A DNA stretch of 18,777 nt, taken from Phycisphaerae bacterium. Its GTDB lineage: Bacteria; Planctomycetota; Phycisphaerae; UBA1845; Fen-1342. The DNA is taken from NCBI GenBank assembly GCA_020058145.1, contig JAGVEP010000172.1:1-18777 (forward strand), written 5' to 3'. Positions 1 to 6,921 of the stretch are shown here, piece by piece; position 1 is the first letter of the stretch, and the number at the start of each line of letters is the position of its first letter. The notes below the pieces were generated by a model, which made no database searches, was not told the DNA's origin, and saw only the letters and a list, made by a program, of their open reading frames with translations. The position numbers and the translations under genes were made by a program.

Positions 1-1
1 C

Positions 2-745
2 GCCGCCACCGGCACCACCTACGGCGTGTACGGGCATAGCGCGAGCACGTCCGGGCGCGGCGTCTACGGCTGGGCCAGCACCGCCAGCGGCACCATCTAC
101 GGCGTGTATGGCCAAGCGAGCACCGCCGCCGGCGGGTACGCCGTCTACGCCAGCGGCGACATGGGCGCCAGCGGCACCAAGCCCTTCCGCATCGACCACC
201 CCGACGACCCGGCCAACAAGTACCTGCTCCACTACGCCACTGAGAGCCCCGAGGTCATCAACTTCTACTCGGGCAAGGCGACGCTCGACGCCGCGGGCGA
301 GGCCGTGGTCGAGCTGCCGCACTACTTTGCCAAGATCAACAAGGACCCGCGCTACACGCTGACCGCCGTGGGCGCGCCTATGCCCATGCTGCACGTGGCC
401 GAGGAGATCGACGAGGCCGCCCTGAACGCCGGAGCAACGGCCGGGCCGGGTGAGGCCGCGCCGATCTGTTCGTTCCGCATCGCCGGCGGCGCGCCCGGCG
501 CGAAGGTCTCGTGGGAGGTCAAGGCCCTGCGCAACGACAAGTGGGTCCAGCAGCGCGGCGCGCCCGTCGAGGTCGAGAAGCAGGATTTGGAGATTGGCAC
601 CTACCAACACCCCGAGTTGTACGGCATGCCGCCGGAGATGGGCATGAACCATGACGCGGAGCACGAGCGTCCGTCGCCCGAGCGTCCGTCGCCGGCGCGT
701 CCGGATGGGCCGGCCGACGAAACGAGAATGGAGAACCGGCCATGA
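2..745 (+). CDS. Surface/tail-fibre-like protein, 5' end outside the window
   Basis: The reading frame is open from the first base, so the true start lies upstream; the GTG at 26 is only an internal codon. The visible N-terminal part is a run of degenerate repeats around VYG and AST(A/S) (about 16 residues each), typical of fibrous surface or phage-fibre-like proteins. It is followed by a compact domain beginning FRIDHPDDPANKYL and continuing through AVVELPHYF. I recognise this as a recurring C-terminal domain of fibre-like proteins in planctomycetes and other bacteria; its function is unknown to me. The last 30 residues are a Pro/Arg/Glu-rich tail with an in-frame duplication. The stop codon overlaps the next ATG (ATGA), so the two genes are probably translationally coupled. 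No catalytic residues are apparent. A structural, secreted or surface role is inferred from composition and neighbours. Confidence 0.75.
   Translation, partial: AATGTTYGVYGHSASTSGRGVYGWASTASGTIYGVYGQASTAAGGYAVYASGDMGASGTKPFRIDHPDDPANKYLLHYATESPEVINFYSGKATLDAAGEAVVELPHYFAKINKDPRYTLTAVGAPMPMLHVAEEIDEAALNAGATAGPGEAAPICSFRIAGGAPGAKVSWEVKALRNDKWVQQRGAPVEVEKQDLEIGTYQHPELYGMPPEMGMNHDAEHERPSPERPSPARPDGPADETRMENRP
665..694 (+). repeat. In-frame 15-bp tandem duplication
   Basis: Two 15-bp units (665-679 and 680-694) differ only in the last base and encode ERPSP-ERPSP, followed by the related ARPDG. The repeat is in frame, so changes in copy number would only alter the length of the Pro-rich C-terminal tail. 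Confidence 0.8.
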
Positions 746-1050
746 AACGCACGACCGTGATTTCGATCTTCGCGGTGCTGGCCGTCAGCGCGGCTTCGGC
801 ACAGACCTTCGACCTCGGCTGGAACACGATCGACGGCGGCGGCGACATGTGGACCACCGGCGGCGACTTCGAACTGTCCGGCACCATCGGTCAGCCCGGC
901 GTCGGCGCCGTGATGACCGGCGGGAACTTCGCGCTGTCCGGCGGGTTCTGGTCCGGCGTCGTCGCAGGCCCCGCGCCCGGTGACCTCAACTGTGACGGGA
1001 CCGTCAATTTCGACGACATTAACCCCTTTGTGGCGCTGCTGTCCGGGTGA
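742..1050 (+). CDS. Small exported protein with a single dockerin-like half-repeat
   Basis: A 102-residue protein. Residues 1-20 (MKRTTVIS... ASAASA|Q) form a Sec signal peptide. The body contains a Gly/Thr-rich module with TIGQPG and GGFWSG, recurrent in planctomycete exported proteins. The C-terminus is one dockerin-type calcium half-site, DLNCDGTVNFDDI, followed by NPFVALLSG. The ATG overlaps the upstream stop and has a good Shine-Dalgarno (GGAGA, 730-734; 7-nt spacer). It is a paralogue of the protein at 4959-5390 but is shorter: it carries one calcium half-repeat where the paralogue has two. Classical dockerins need two such repeats to bind cohesin, so a cohesin-anchoring role is doubtful. 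It probably serves as a small extracellular or envelope protein; the function is unknown. Confidence 0.85.
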   Translation: MKRTTVISIFAVLAVSAASAQTFDLGWNTIDGGGDMWTTGGDFELSGTIGQPGVGAVMTGGNFALSGGFWSGVVAGPAPGDLNCDGTVNFDDINPFVALLSG

Positions 1051-1095
1051 TAGCACCCCACCAACGCACATGTAACACCACTTGGAGAGAATGAC

Positions 1096-3483
1096 ATGAG
1101 AACGACAGCACTTCTCTTGACGAGCGCTCTTGCCCTCGCGGCTGTGGCGCTGCCCGCCCGTGCCCAGACGCCGGTCGGCACCGCCTTCACCTACCAGGGC
1201 GTGCTGAGCGAGAACGGTGTTCCACTCAACGGCACCGACGTGGCCGACATCGAGGCCAATCTGTACGACGCCGCGAGCGGCGGCAATCAGATCGGCGGCG
1301 CCGCGATCGTCTACAATGTCGATTTCAACCAGGGACAGTTCACGATTCAATTGGACTTTGGCACCAGCCCCTTCGCGGGCGAGGCTCGCTGGCTGGAGCT
1401 GATGGTCCGCAAGCCGCCGGGCAGCGGCCAGTGGGTGCCCCTTTCGCCGCGGCAGCCACTCACGGCTATCCCCTACGGGCTCTACACCCTGGCTGCTGGC
1501 AACGCCGACCTGCTGGATAGCCAACACGGCAGCTATTACCAGAACGCCGGCAATCTCAACGCCGGCACGCTCGCCGACGGGCGGCTGTCGAGCAATGTGA
1601 CGCTGCTGAACAGCGCGCAGACGTTTACGGGCGCGAAGTCGTTCAGCACCGCACCGAACTTCTCGGCCGGCGGCACGCCCTTCACGGTCGGCGCCACCGG
1701 GCTGGTGACGAACCTGAACGCCGACTTGCTGGACAGCCAACAGGGCACATTCTACCAGAACGCCGGCAATCTCAACGCCGGCACGCTGGCCGACGCGCGG
1801 CTGTCGTCCAACGCGGCCCTGCTGAACGCAGTGCAGACCTTTACGGCGAACAAGTACTTCACGGGCAATGTCGGCATCGGGTACACCAGTCCCAATCGGA
1901 TGCTCTATGTCCTCGAAGATAGCGCGAACATCGCCTATCCCCTCAAGCTCGATAATCCGCACCCCACGTTGGATGCGAGTTCTGTCGGCGTGCTCTTCTC
2001 CGTAGGTGGCTCGGGCGGTGGCCCTGCGGACCCCGACCGCGGCAAGGGCGCGCTAGTCTACACGTACACGGACACGTGGAACCGCGGAGACTTCCACTTC
2101 CTGCAGGACACCGGCCAGAACGAAAACAACCCAGACCTGGCTGACGCCGTCATGACCATTACCAACACCGGCAACGTCGGCATAGGCCAAACCGACCCGA
2201 CGGCCAGGCTGCATGTCGGCGGCGCTGCCAAGATCGACGGAACCAACACGCTCGAGTTCGGCGCGGGCGTGGCCGGCAAGGAGACCAACGCCGGCAAGAT
2301 CGGTTACCAGACGTGGACCACCGATGCGCTCGAGATCGTGGGTGCCGGCACGTCGGTGGCCAACCGCAAGGTCAAGATCTACGCGAACGGCGGGACGAAT
2401 TTCACTGGCAACGTCGGTATTGGCCAGGCGAGTCCCGGGTTCCCGCTGTCGTTCGCGGACGCAGCGGGCGAGAAGATTTCATTCTACGGCCAAAGTGGGG
2501 CCAACACCGGGATCGGCTTAAACGCAACGAACACGGTGCTCGGAATCCACACCCAAAGCAGCGGCGGGGATATTGCCTTCGGGTACGGCTCCAGCGCCAG
2601 CATGACCGAGACGATGCGCATCAAAGGCACCGGCAATGTGGGCATCGGCATCGGCACAGCCACTCCGGCGGCCCGCCTGCACGTCCTGTCCAGCACGACT
2701 GGCTATGCGATCAAAGCCGAAGCGACCAATACCACGGCCACCGGCCTGTACGCCATTGGCGGCACAGACGGTACGGCAGCGGATCTGCTCGGGAAGTTGC
2801 GTGTGTTTCATCGCGCCACCAACGACGAGGTGTTCCGGGCCGGATTCTCCGACGCCGGCGGCGGGGCGGTGGTGATGTGGAACGCCGACAATGAACAAAC
2901 CGTCCAAATCGATGCCGACGAGAGCAGTACCGGTGGCCGCGGGGCCGACATTAGCCTCTACAACAGCAGCGGCCAACTCACCATCAATCTCGACGCCGAC
3001 TACGGCAACAGCGACATCGGTCGCGTGATCACGGACGTGCTGGAGATCACCGGCGGTAGCGACCTCTCCGAACAGTTCGACGTGACCGCACCGGACGGCA
3101 CACCGGAGCCCGGCATGGTCGTAGTGATCGATCCCGAGAATCCCGGTCAACTCAAGCTCGCCACGCAGGCCTACGACCGCAAGGTCGCCGGCGTGATCAG
3201 CGGCGCCAACGGCGTCCGGCCTGGCATGTTGATGGGCCAGCGCGACACGGCGGCCGACGGTCAATACCCGGTCGCGCTGACCGGCCGCGTGTGGTGCTGG
3301 TGTGACGCGTCCTATGGCGCAATCGAGCCCGGCGACCTGTTGACGACCAGCTCGACGCCGGGGCATGCGATGCGCATTGGCGATGACTGCGCCGCACCGC
3401 GCGGCTGCGTGATCGGCAAGGCGATGACCGGCCTGGCCACCGGTGAGCGCGGGCTCGTTCTTATCCTCGTTAGCCTGCAGTAA
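1096..3483 (+). CDS. Secreted tail-fibre-like surface protein
   Basis: A 795-residue protein. The start is set by GGAGAG (1084-1089) 6 nt before the ATG; an ATG at 1091 closes at once. Residues 1-23 are a signal peptide ending ARA|Q. Then comes an N-terminal domain (TAFTYQGVLSENGVP...) common in planctomycete and Bacteroidetes-type fibre proteins. Two duplicated segments beginning LLDSQ(H/Q)G follow, at residues 139 and 211. Four GNVGIG motifs at about residues 257, 359, 438 and 513 mark shaft-like modules, as in phage tail fibres. The C-terminal domain from about residue 656 (DLSEQFDVT...) resembles the end domain of such proteins but shows no Ser-Asn-type peptidase S74 motif that I can see. 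Likely an extracellular adhesin or fibre. It lies in line with, and is probably co-transcribed with, the genes around it. Resemblance to phage fibres alone does not mean that it is phage-derived. Confidence 0.85.
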   Translation: MRTTALLLTSALALAAVALPARAQTPVGTAFTYQGVLSENGVPLNGTDVADIEANLYDAASGGNQIGGAAIVYNVDFNQGQFTIQLDFGTSPFAGEARWLELMVRKPPGSGQWVPLSPRQPLTAIPYGLYTLAAGNADLLDSQHGSYYQNAGNLNAGTLADGRLSSNVTLLNSAQTFTGAKSFSTAPNFSAGGTPFTVGATGLVTNLNADLLDSQQGTFYQNAGNLNAGTLADARLSSNAALLNAVQTFTANKYFTGNVGIGYTSPNRMLYVLEDSANIAYPLKLDNPHPTLDASSVGVLFSVGGSGGGPADPDRGKGALVYTYTDTWNRGDFHFLQDTGQNENNPDLADAVMTITNTGNVGIGQTDPTARLHVGGAAKIDGTNTLEFGAGVAGKETNAGKIGYQTWTTDALEIVGAGTSVANRKVKIYANGGTNFTGNVGIGQASPGFPLSFADAAGEKISFYGQSGANTGIGLNATNTVLGIHTQSSGGDIAFGYGSSASMTETMRIKGTGNVGIGIGTATPAARLHVLSSTTGYAIKAEATNTTATGLYAIGGTDGTAADLLGKLRVFHRATNDEVFRAGFSDAGGGAVVMWNADNEQTVQIDADESSTGGRGADISLYNSSGQLTINLDADYGNSDIGRVITDVLEITGGSDLSEQFDVTAPDGTPEPGMVVVIDPENPGQLKLATQAYDRKVAGVISGANGVRPGMLMGQRDTAADGQYPVALTGRVWCWCDASYGAIEPGDLLTTSSTPGHAMRIGDDCAAPRGCVIGKAMTGLATGERGLVLILVSLQ

Positions 3484-3502
3484 GCAGCGGGAGACACTTA
3501 TC

Positions 3503-4900
3503 ATGGCTATCACTAGTTTTCGAGGCCGCCGCACGCTGGCCCTGCTGGGTCTTGCCCTGGTTTGCGGGCCCGCCCTGGCGGCTGTGGTGGACGTGTCCGA
3601 GGCGGTCGTACTGGCCGAGGCGTGGCTTCAGCGGGAATGGGATCTGTACGGCGGAAACCGCGCCAGCGATCCCGGCGGGGGGCGCACTTTCAGCGCGGAA
3701 ACGTGCGACGTGCAGTACCTTACCGCCGGCGGCAAGTTGTCAGCGCAGCCGCCCCCCGACGGGAAGATCCTCGCGTACGTCGTGACCTTCGCGAGCGGCG
3801 GCTACGCCGTGCTCACGGCCGACGATCGGCTGGAGCCGCTGCTGGCGTTCGACACGCGGGCCGTCTTCCGGTGGGACGAACCGGAGCGGAACTTCCTGCG
3901 GCACGTACTGACCACACAGTCGGCCGCCCATTGGCGTTTCCTCGAGCAGCAACTTCAGGCCGGGCTCTCGCCCGACGTACAGCCGACCTGGAGATACTTG
4001 CGCGACCTGGCCGCGTCCCGCGCGCAGCCCGCTGGTGAAGACGATGAACGCGCTATCTACGTCTATTGGGACACCGCGTCTTGGGACCAGTACTGGCCGT
4101 ATAACGTCGACGTGATCGCGCACAACGGCAGCATTCCCGGCATCCCCACCGGCTGCACTGCGACGGCGATGGCGATCCTCACGAGGTTTCACCGCTGGCC
4201 GCACACCGGCGACGGGAGCCACAGCTACTACGACCTGCTCGGCGCCGTCCGGTACTGGCACTCCGTCGACTACGGCGCGACGACCTACGACTGGGGCAGC
4301 ATGCCGACCGGTAACCTCACGCAGTTCAACGCCCCGGTGTCCGAGCTGATGTACCAGTGCGGCGTAGCGGTTAACATGGACTACGAAGTCGGCAATTCGG
4401 GCGCGTGGCCGTCCCCCGAGGCGATGAACAGCCACTTCCGGTACCGCACGACCAGCGAGCAATGGTCCTCGCACGCCGCGGCCATCATCGCGAGCATCCG
4501 GGGTGGGCTGCCGACGATCCTGAGCACAACCGTGCACACGGTCGTCGCCTGCGGCTACCGGGATTCCCCGTCGCCCTATTACTACGTTAACGCGGGCTGG
4601 AGCGGGTCCGACGACGGCTGGTATAATCTGGACGATCCCAACTTCCCCGGCTCTGACCCGACGGTAGACCGGTCCTATCCCTACTGTGCGCCGCGCGACT
4701 ACGTCTACGTGGACACCGGCGCATTGGCGTCCGGGTCCGGCGAGATCACCGACCCCTACGACACGCTCGCGACGGGTTACGCCGAAGTGCCTAGCGACGG
4801 CGTACTATGGCTCAAGGCCGGCCACCACACCGGGCAGCACGTGTTTAGCAAGCCACTGGTGGTTCGAAGCTACAACGGCGACGCGGTCGTCGAATGGTGA
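3503..4900 (+). CDS. Secreted C10-family (streptopain-like) cysteine protease
   Basis: The ATG at 3503 is chosen because it has a Shine-Dalgarno (GGGAG at 3489-3493) and begins a clear signal peptide (residues 1-26, GPALA|A). The frame is open further upstream but only inside the preceding gene. The product has 465 residues. Residues about 27-190 form an N-terminal prodomain, as in SpeB-type zymogens. The peptidase domain has the catalytic cysteine in PTGCTATAMA (Cys218), the catalytic histidine in TVHTVVACGY (His345) and the VNAGWSG motif (Asn363, Trp366). The spacing is close to that of streptopain. About 55 residues at the C-terminus (from GSGEITDPYDTL) look like the first turns of a parallel beta-helix and may be an attachment domain. 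Substrate unknown. The two dockerin-like genes and the fibre-like gene nearby suggest a secreted set acting outside the cell. Confidence 0.9.
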   Translation: MAITSFRGRRTLALLGLALVCGPALAAVVDVSEAVVLAEAWLQREWDLYGGNRASDPGGGRTFSAETCDVQYLTAGGKLSAQPPPDGKILAYVVTFASGGYAVLTADDRLEPLLAFDTRAVFRWDEPERNFLRHVLTTQSAAHWRFLEQQLQAGLSPDVQPTWRYLRDLAASRAQPAGEDDERAIYVYWDTASWDQYWPYNVDVIAHNGSIPGIPTGCTATAMAILTRFHRWPHTGDGSHSYYDLLGAVRYWHSVDYGATTYDWGSMPTGNLTQFNAPVSELMYQCGVAVNMDYEVGNSGAWPSPEAMNSHFRYRTTSEQWSSHAAAIIASIRGGLPTILSTTVHTVVACGYRDSPSPYYYVNAGWSGSDDGWYNLDDPNFPGSDPTVDRSYPYCAPRDYVYVDTGALASGSGEITDPYDTLATGYAEVPSDGVLWLKAGHHTGQHVFSKPLVVRSYNGDAVVEW

Positions 4901-4958
4901 GACCCGACAGTGGCGCGCCCTGATCGCGTCGTCCTGGACGGAAGATGGAGGTGCAACC

Positions 4959-5390
4959 ATGACGGAACATCGACTACTGACAGGCACTGTACTGCTGTTT
5001 CTGACGGTCGGCGTGGCAGCCGGCGGTGATTTCACGCTTGACTGGTGGACCATCGCCGGCGGCGGCGACACCTGGACCACGGGCGGCAACTTCGAGCTGT
5101 CCGGCACGATCGGCCAGCCCGCCGTCGGCGCCGCGATGACCGGCGGTGACTTCGCGCTCACCAGCGGGTTCTGGTCCGGCGTCGTCGCAGGCCCCACGCC
5201 CGGCGACCTCAACTGTGACGGGGCCGTCAATTTCGACGACATCAACCCGTTCGTGCTCGCGCTGGGCGACCCCGCGGGTTATCACGTCGCCTATCCGAAC
5301 TGCGACATCCTCGCCGCCGACTGCGACTTCGACGGCGACGTGGACTTTGACGACATCAATTCATTCGTGGCGCTCCTCACCGGCGGCTGA
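4959..5390 (+). CDS. Small exported protein with a dockerin-like calcium-repeat pair
   Basis: A 143-residue protein started by an ATG with a strong Shine-Dalgarno (GGAGG, 4947-4951; 7-nt spacer). The same frame is open upstream inside the protease gene but has no likely start there. Residues 1-22 form a signal peptide. The TIGQPA...SGFWSG module is followed by two calcium half-sites: DLNCDGAVNFDDI and DCDFDGDVDFDDI. Each has the Asp/Asn ladder of EF-hand-like dockerin loops, separated by about 25 residues with paired cysteines. DNA of the first two thirds is very similar to the gene at 742-1050, including a 30-nt identical stretch over GFWSGVVAGP. With two half-sites it could be a functional type I dockerin, although no cohesin is seen in the window. 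Calcium-stabilised surface folding is an equally good reading. Confidence 0.87.
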   Translation: MTEHRLLTGTVLLFLTVGVAAGGDFTLDWWTIAGGGDTWTTGGNFELSGTIGQPAVGAAMTGGDFALTSGFWSGVVAGPTPGDLNCDGAVNFDDINPFVLALGDPAGYHVAYPNCDILAADCDFDGDVDFDDINSFVALLTGG

Positions 5391-5477
5391 TTGCTGGTGC
5401 GACGCGCGAATGCGGGCAGGTTGAGCCCGGCAGGGCACATCGGGTGGCGTAGAGGCCGCGTCAAGGCCTCCCGGCGG

Positions 5478-6113
5478 GTGCATTCTGAATCACACATTCT
5501 CGGCCGGCTTCGCGACGAGGAGACCGGCCGGCGAGCTGCGCGGCGGGAGGAGTTCGCCCGCCGCAAGGGCCAGGCGCCGGGGCGGAGCGGCTGGTTTTCG
5601 CGCCAGCGGCCGGTCCTGCGGTTTGTGGTCCTCTTTGCCCTTTGCATGATGGGCTTCTACGGACTCACCGCCACCCAGACGTTCGAGCAGTGGGGATGGG
5701 CGCCCTACCTGGAACTCAACGCGCGTGTGTCGGCGGCGATCCTCAAAGCGCTCGGCGAAGAAGTCACTGTTACGGGCCGCTCGATCACCGCCGCGCGGGC
5801 AGCCCTCGTGATTGAGCGCGGGTGCGACGCCATTCACCCGTCGCTCTTGTTCGTTTCGGCTGTGCTGGCGGTGCCGGCCCCTTGGGTCCGAAAGCTCTGG
5901 GGCATCTTGGCCGGGATCGCGGTCTTGGCGCTGACGAACCTCGCACGGATCGTCACGCTCTTCTATGTGCAGGTATTCTACCCGGTGGCGTTTGAGGTCG
6001 TGCACATCGAGGTCTGGCAGGCACTTTTCATCGGCTGGACGATGGCGCTCTGGGTGAGTTGGGCGTTGTGGGCCGTACGCGGCCCAGCGCGGCTGAGTCA
6101 TGCCTCCAGCTAG
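5478..6113 (+). CDS. Exosortase/archaeosortase family transpeptidase (XrtH-like)
   Basis: A polytopic membrane protein with the exosortase triad. The nucleophile Cys is in ERGCDAIH (Cys116 counting from the GTG at 5478), the Arg in NLARIVTL (Arg157) and the His in EVVHIEVWQ (His176). PAPWVRKLWG and the WQALFIGW helix match the short exosortase H type of roughly 180-210 residues. Exosortases cut and transfer proteins bearing a C-terminal CTERM sorting signal at the outer face of the inner membrane. The start is uncertain: GTG 5478 leaves a 40-residue basic cytosolic tail, while the frame is open to TTG 5391, directly after the previous stop. No good Shine-Dalgarno favours either. The gene overlaps the next reading frame by 14 nt, so coupling is likely. 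None of the exported proteins in the window ends in a recognisable CTERM signal, so the substrates are elsewhere. Confidence 0.87.
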   Translation: MHSESHILGRLRDEETGRRAARREEFARRKGQAPGRSGWFSRQRPVLRFVVLFALCMMGFYGLTATQTFEQWGWAPYLELNARVSAAILKALGEEVTVTGRSITAARAALVIERGCDAIHPSLLFVSAVLAVPAPWVRKLWGILAGIAVLALTNLARIVTLFYVQVFYPVAFEVVHIEVWQALFIGWTMALWVSWALWAVRGPARLSHASS

Positions 6114-6696
6114 GACCATCGCCGCTTTCTTCGCGTGGCTCGTGTTGCTCTACGCGCTGCTTGTTATCCCGTGGCCCGGTCTGCGCTCGTCTTATGCCGC
6201 GGGCTAGCGCGCGGTCGCGAACAAACTGTTCCGCAACTTCGGTGCGTACGGGGCGGTCCGCTTTCGGCCGATTTCGCACGGTAGGGAGAAAGCGGATACC
6301 GAAATCGACATCGCGAATCGCCAAACGGGTGCGACACGTACGGGGCAGCACAGCACGACCGTGACGGGCTACCTGCCGACCGCAGAGGTATTGGCGCTAA
6401 TCCTGGCCACGCCGATCCCGTGGGTGCGGAAGTGGAAGGCGCTGCTCGCGGGGTTGGTGCTGGTCCATGTGCTGGTTCTGCTGCGCGTGCTTGTGGTGCT
6501 TATCTTTGGCTTCAGTGCCGCTGGCGCCGTAGCGCTGTTCCACCCGGGCCCGCTGGCGCGCTCGGCGTTGACCATGCTCTTCAACGTCGTCGCGGTAGGG
6601 ATCAGCTTCACGTACGTCGCACCGGTTTTCCTCTGGATCGCGGTGGCGATCCGCCAACAAGAGTGCCAGGCCGGGGGTCGGGAGTCGGGCCCGTAA
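6100..6696 (+). pseudogene. Exosortase-linked membrane protein interrupted by an in-frame TAG
   Basis: The frame starting at ATG 6100 inside the exosortase 3' end reads MPPARTIAAFFAWLVLLYAL, one transmembrane helix, and hits TAG at 6205-6207 after 35 residues. The same frame then stays open to TAA 6694-6696 and still reads as protein: RAVANKLFRNFGAYGAVRF, DTEIDIANRQTG, GYLPTAEVLALILATPIPW, then two more hydrophobic segments. Read through, it would be 198 residues with three to four membrane spans. This is the size and layout I expect of the small membrane protein that accompanies some exosortases. The stop falls where a tyrosine-like residue would fit (TAC/TAT to TAG). It may be a nonsense mutation, an assembly error or recoding. 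A downstream restart (for example GTG 6361) could yield only the C-terminal half. Confidence 0.7.
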
Positions 6697-6732
6697 TGGC
6701 ACCGCTGAAAGCAGAGTAGGGGCACAAAGGAC

Positions 6733-6921
6733 ATGAAGATCACGAATGCTCTGTGCGCTGGCGGAGCGGCGCTGCTACTGGTCGTGCCGGCGCTGGACTG
6801 GATGGTCAACGCAGATTACCAGCAGCGCGACGGCCGCCGGGCGCCCAACAGCGGCTTCGTCGGCGTCGCGGCGGGCGGGGGACGCAGCGTGTCGCGGCCA
6901 TGTGGCCGTGCGATCGCCCCG
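6733..6921 (+). other. Possible truncated gene start after the exosortase pair
   Basis: ATG 6733 (AAAGG at 6726-6730, spacer only 2 nt) opens MKITNALCAGGAALLLVVPA, a plausible membrane or signal segment, then DWMVNADYQQRDGRRAPNSG. The frame has no stop until 8673, but from 6922 onward it is antisense to the radical SAM gene and reads like a high-GC shadow. A genuine gene could only occupy the first 60 or so codons, and it has no stop of its own there. I read this as a remnant, or as a gene broken by a frameshift, at the end of the exosortase operon. It could equally be chance. Confidence 0.25.
6895..6908 (-). terminator. Small hairpin downstream of the radical SAM gene
   Basis: CGGCC-ATGT-GGCCG forms a 5-bp GC stem 14 nt beyond the stop of the minus-strand operon and between convergent genes. 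There is no U-run, so a rho-independent terminator is only a possibility. Confidence 0.25.

Noticed and set aside
601..1962. Minus-strand open frame of 453 codons across three plus-strand genes
   Set aside because: It crosses gene boundaries and repeats of well-supported exported proteins. It is a high-GC shadow without family features.
2518..3534. Minus-strand open frame of 338 codons antisense to the fibre-like protein
   Set aside because: Shadow of a gene with signal peptide and conserved modules; His/Arg/Ala-rich translation without motifs.
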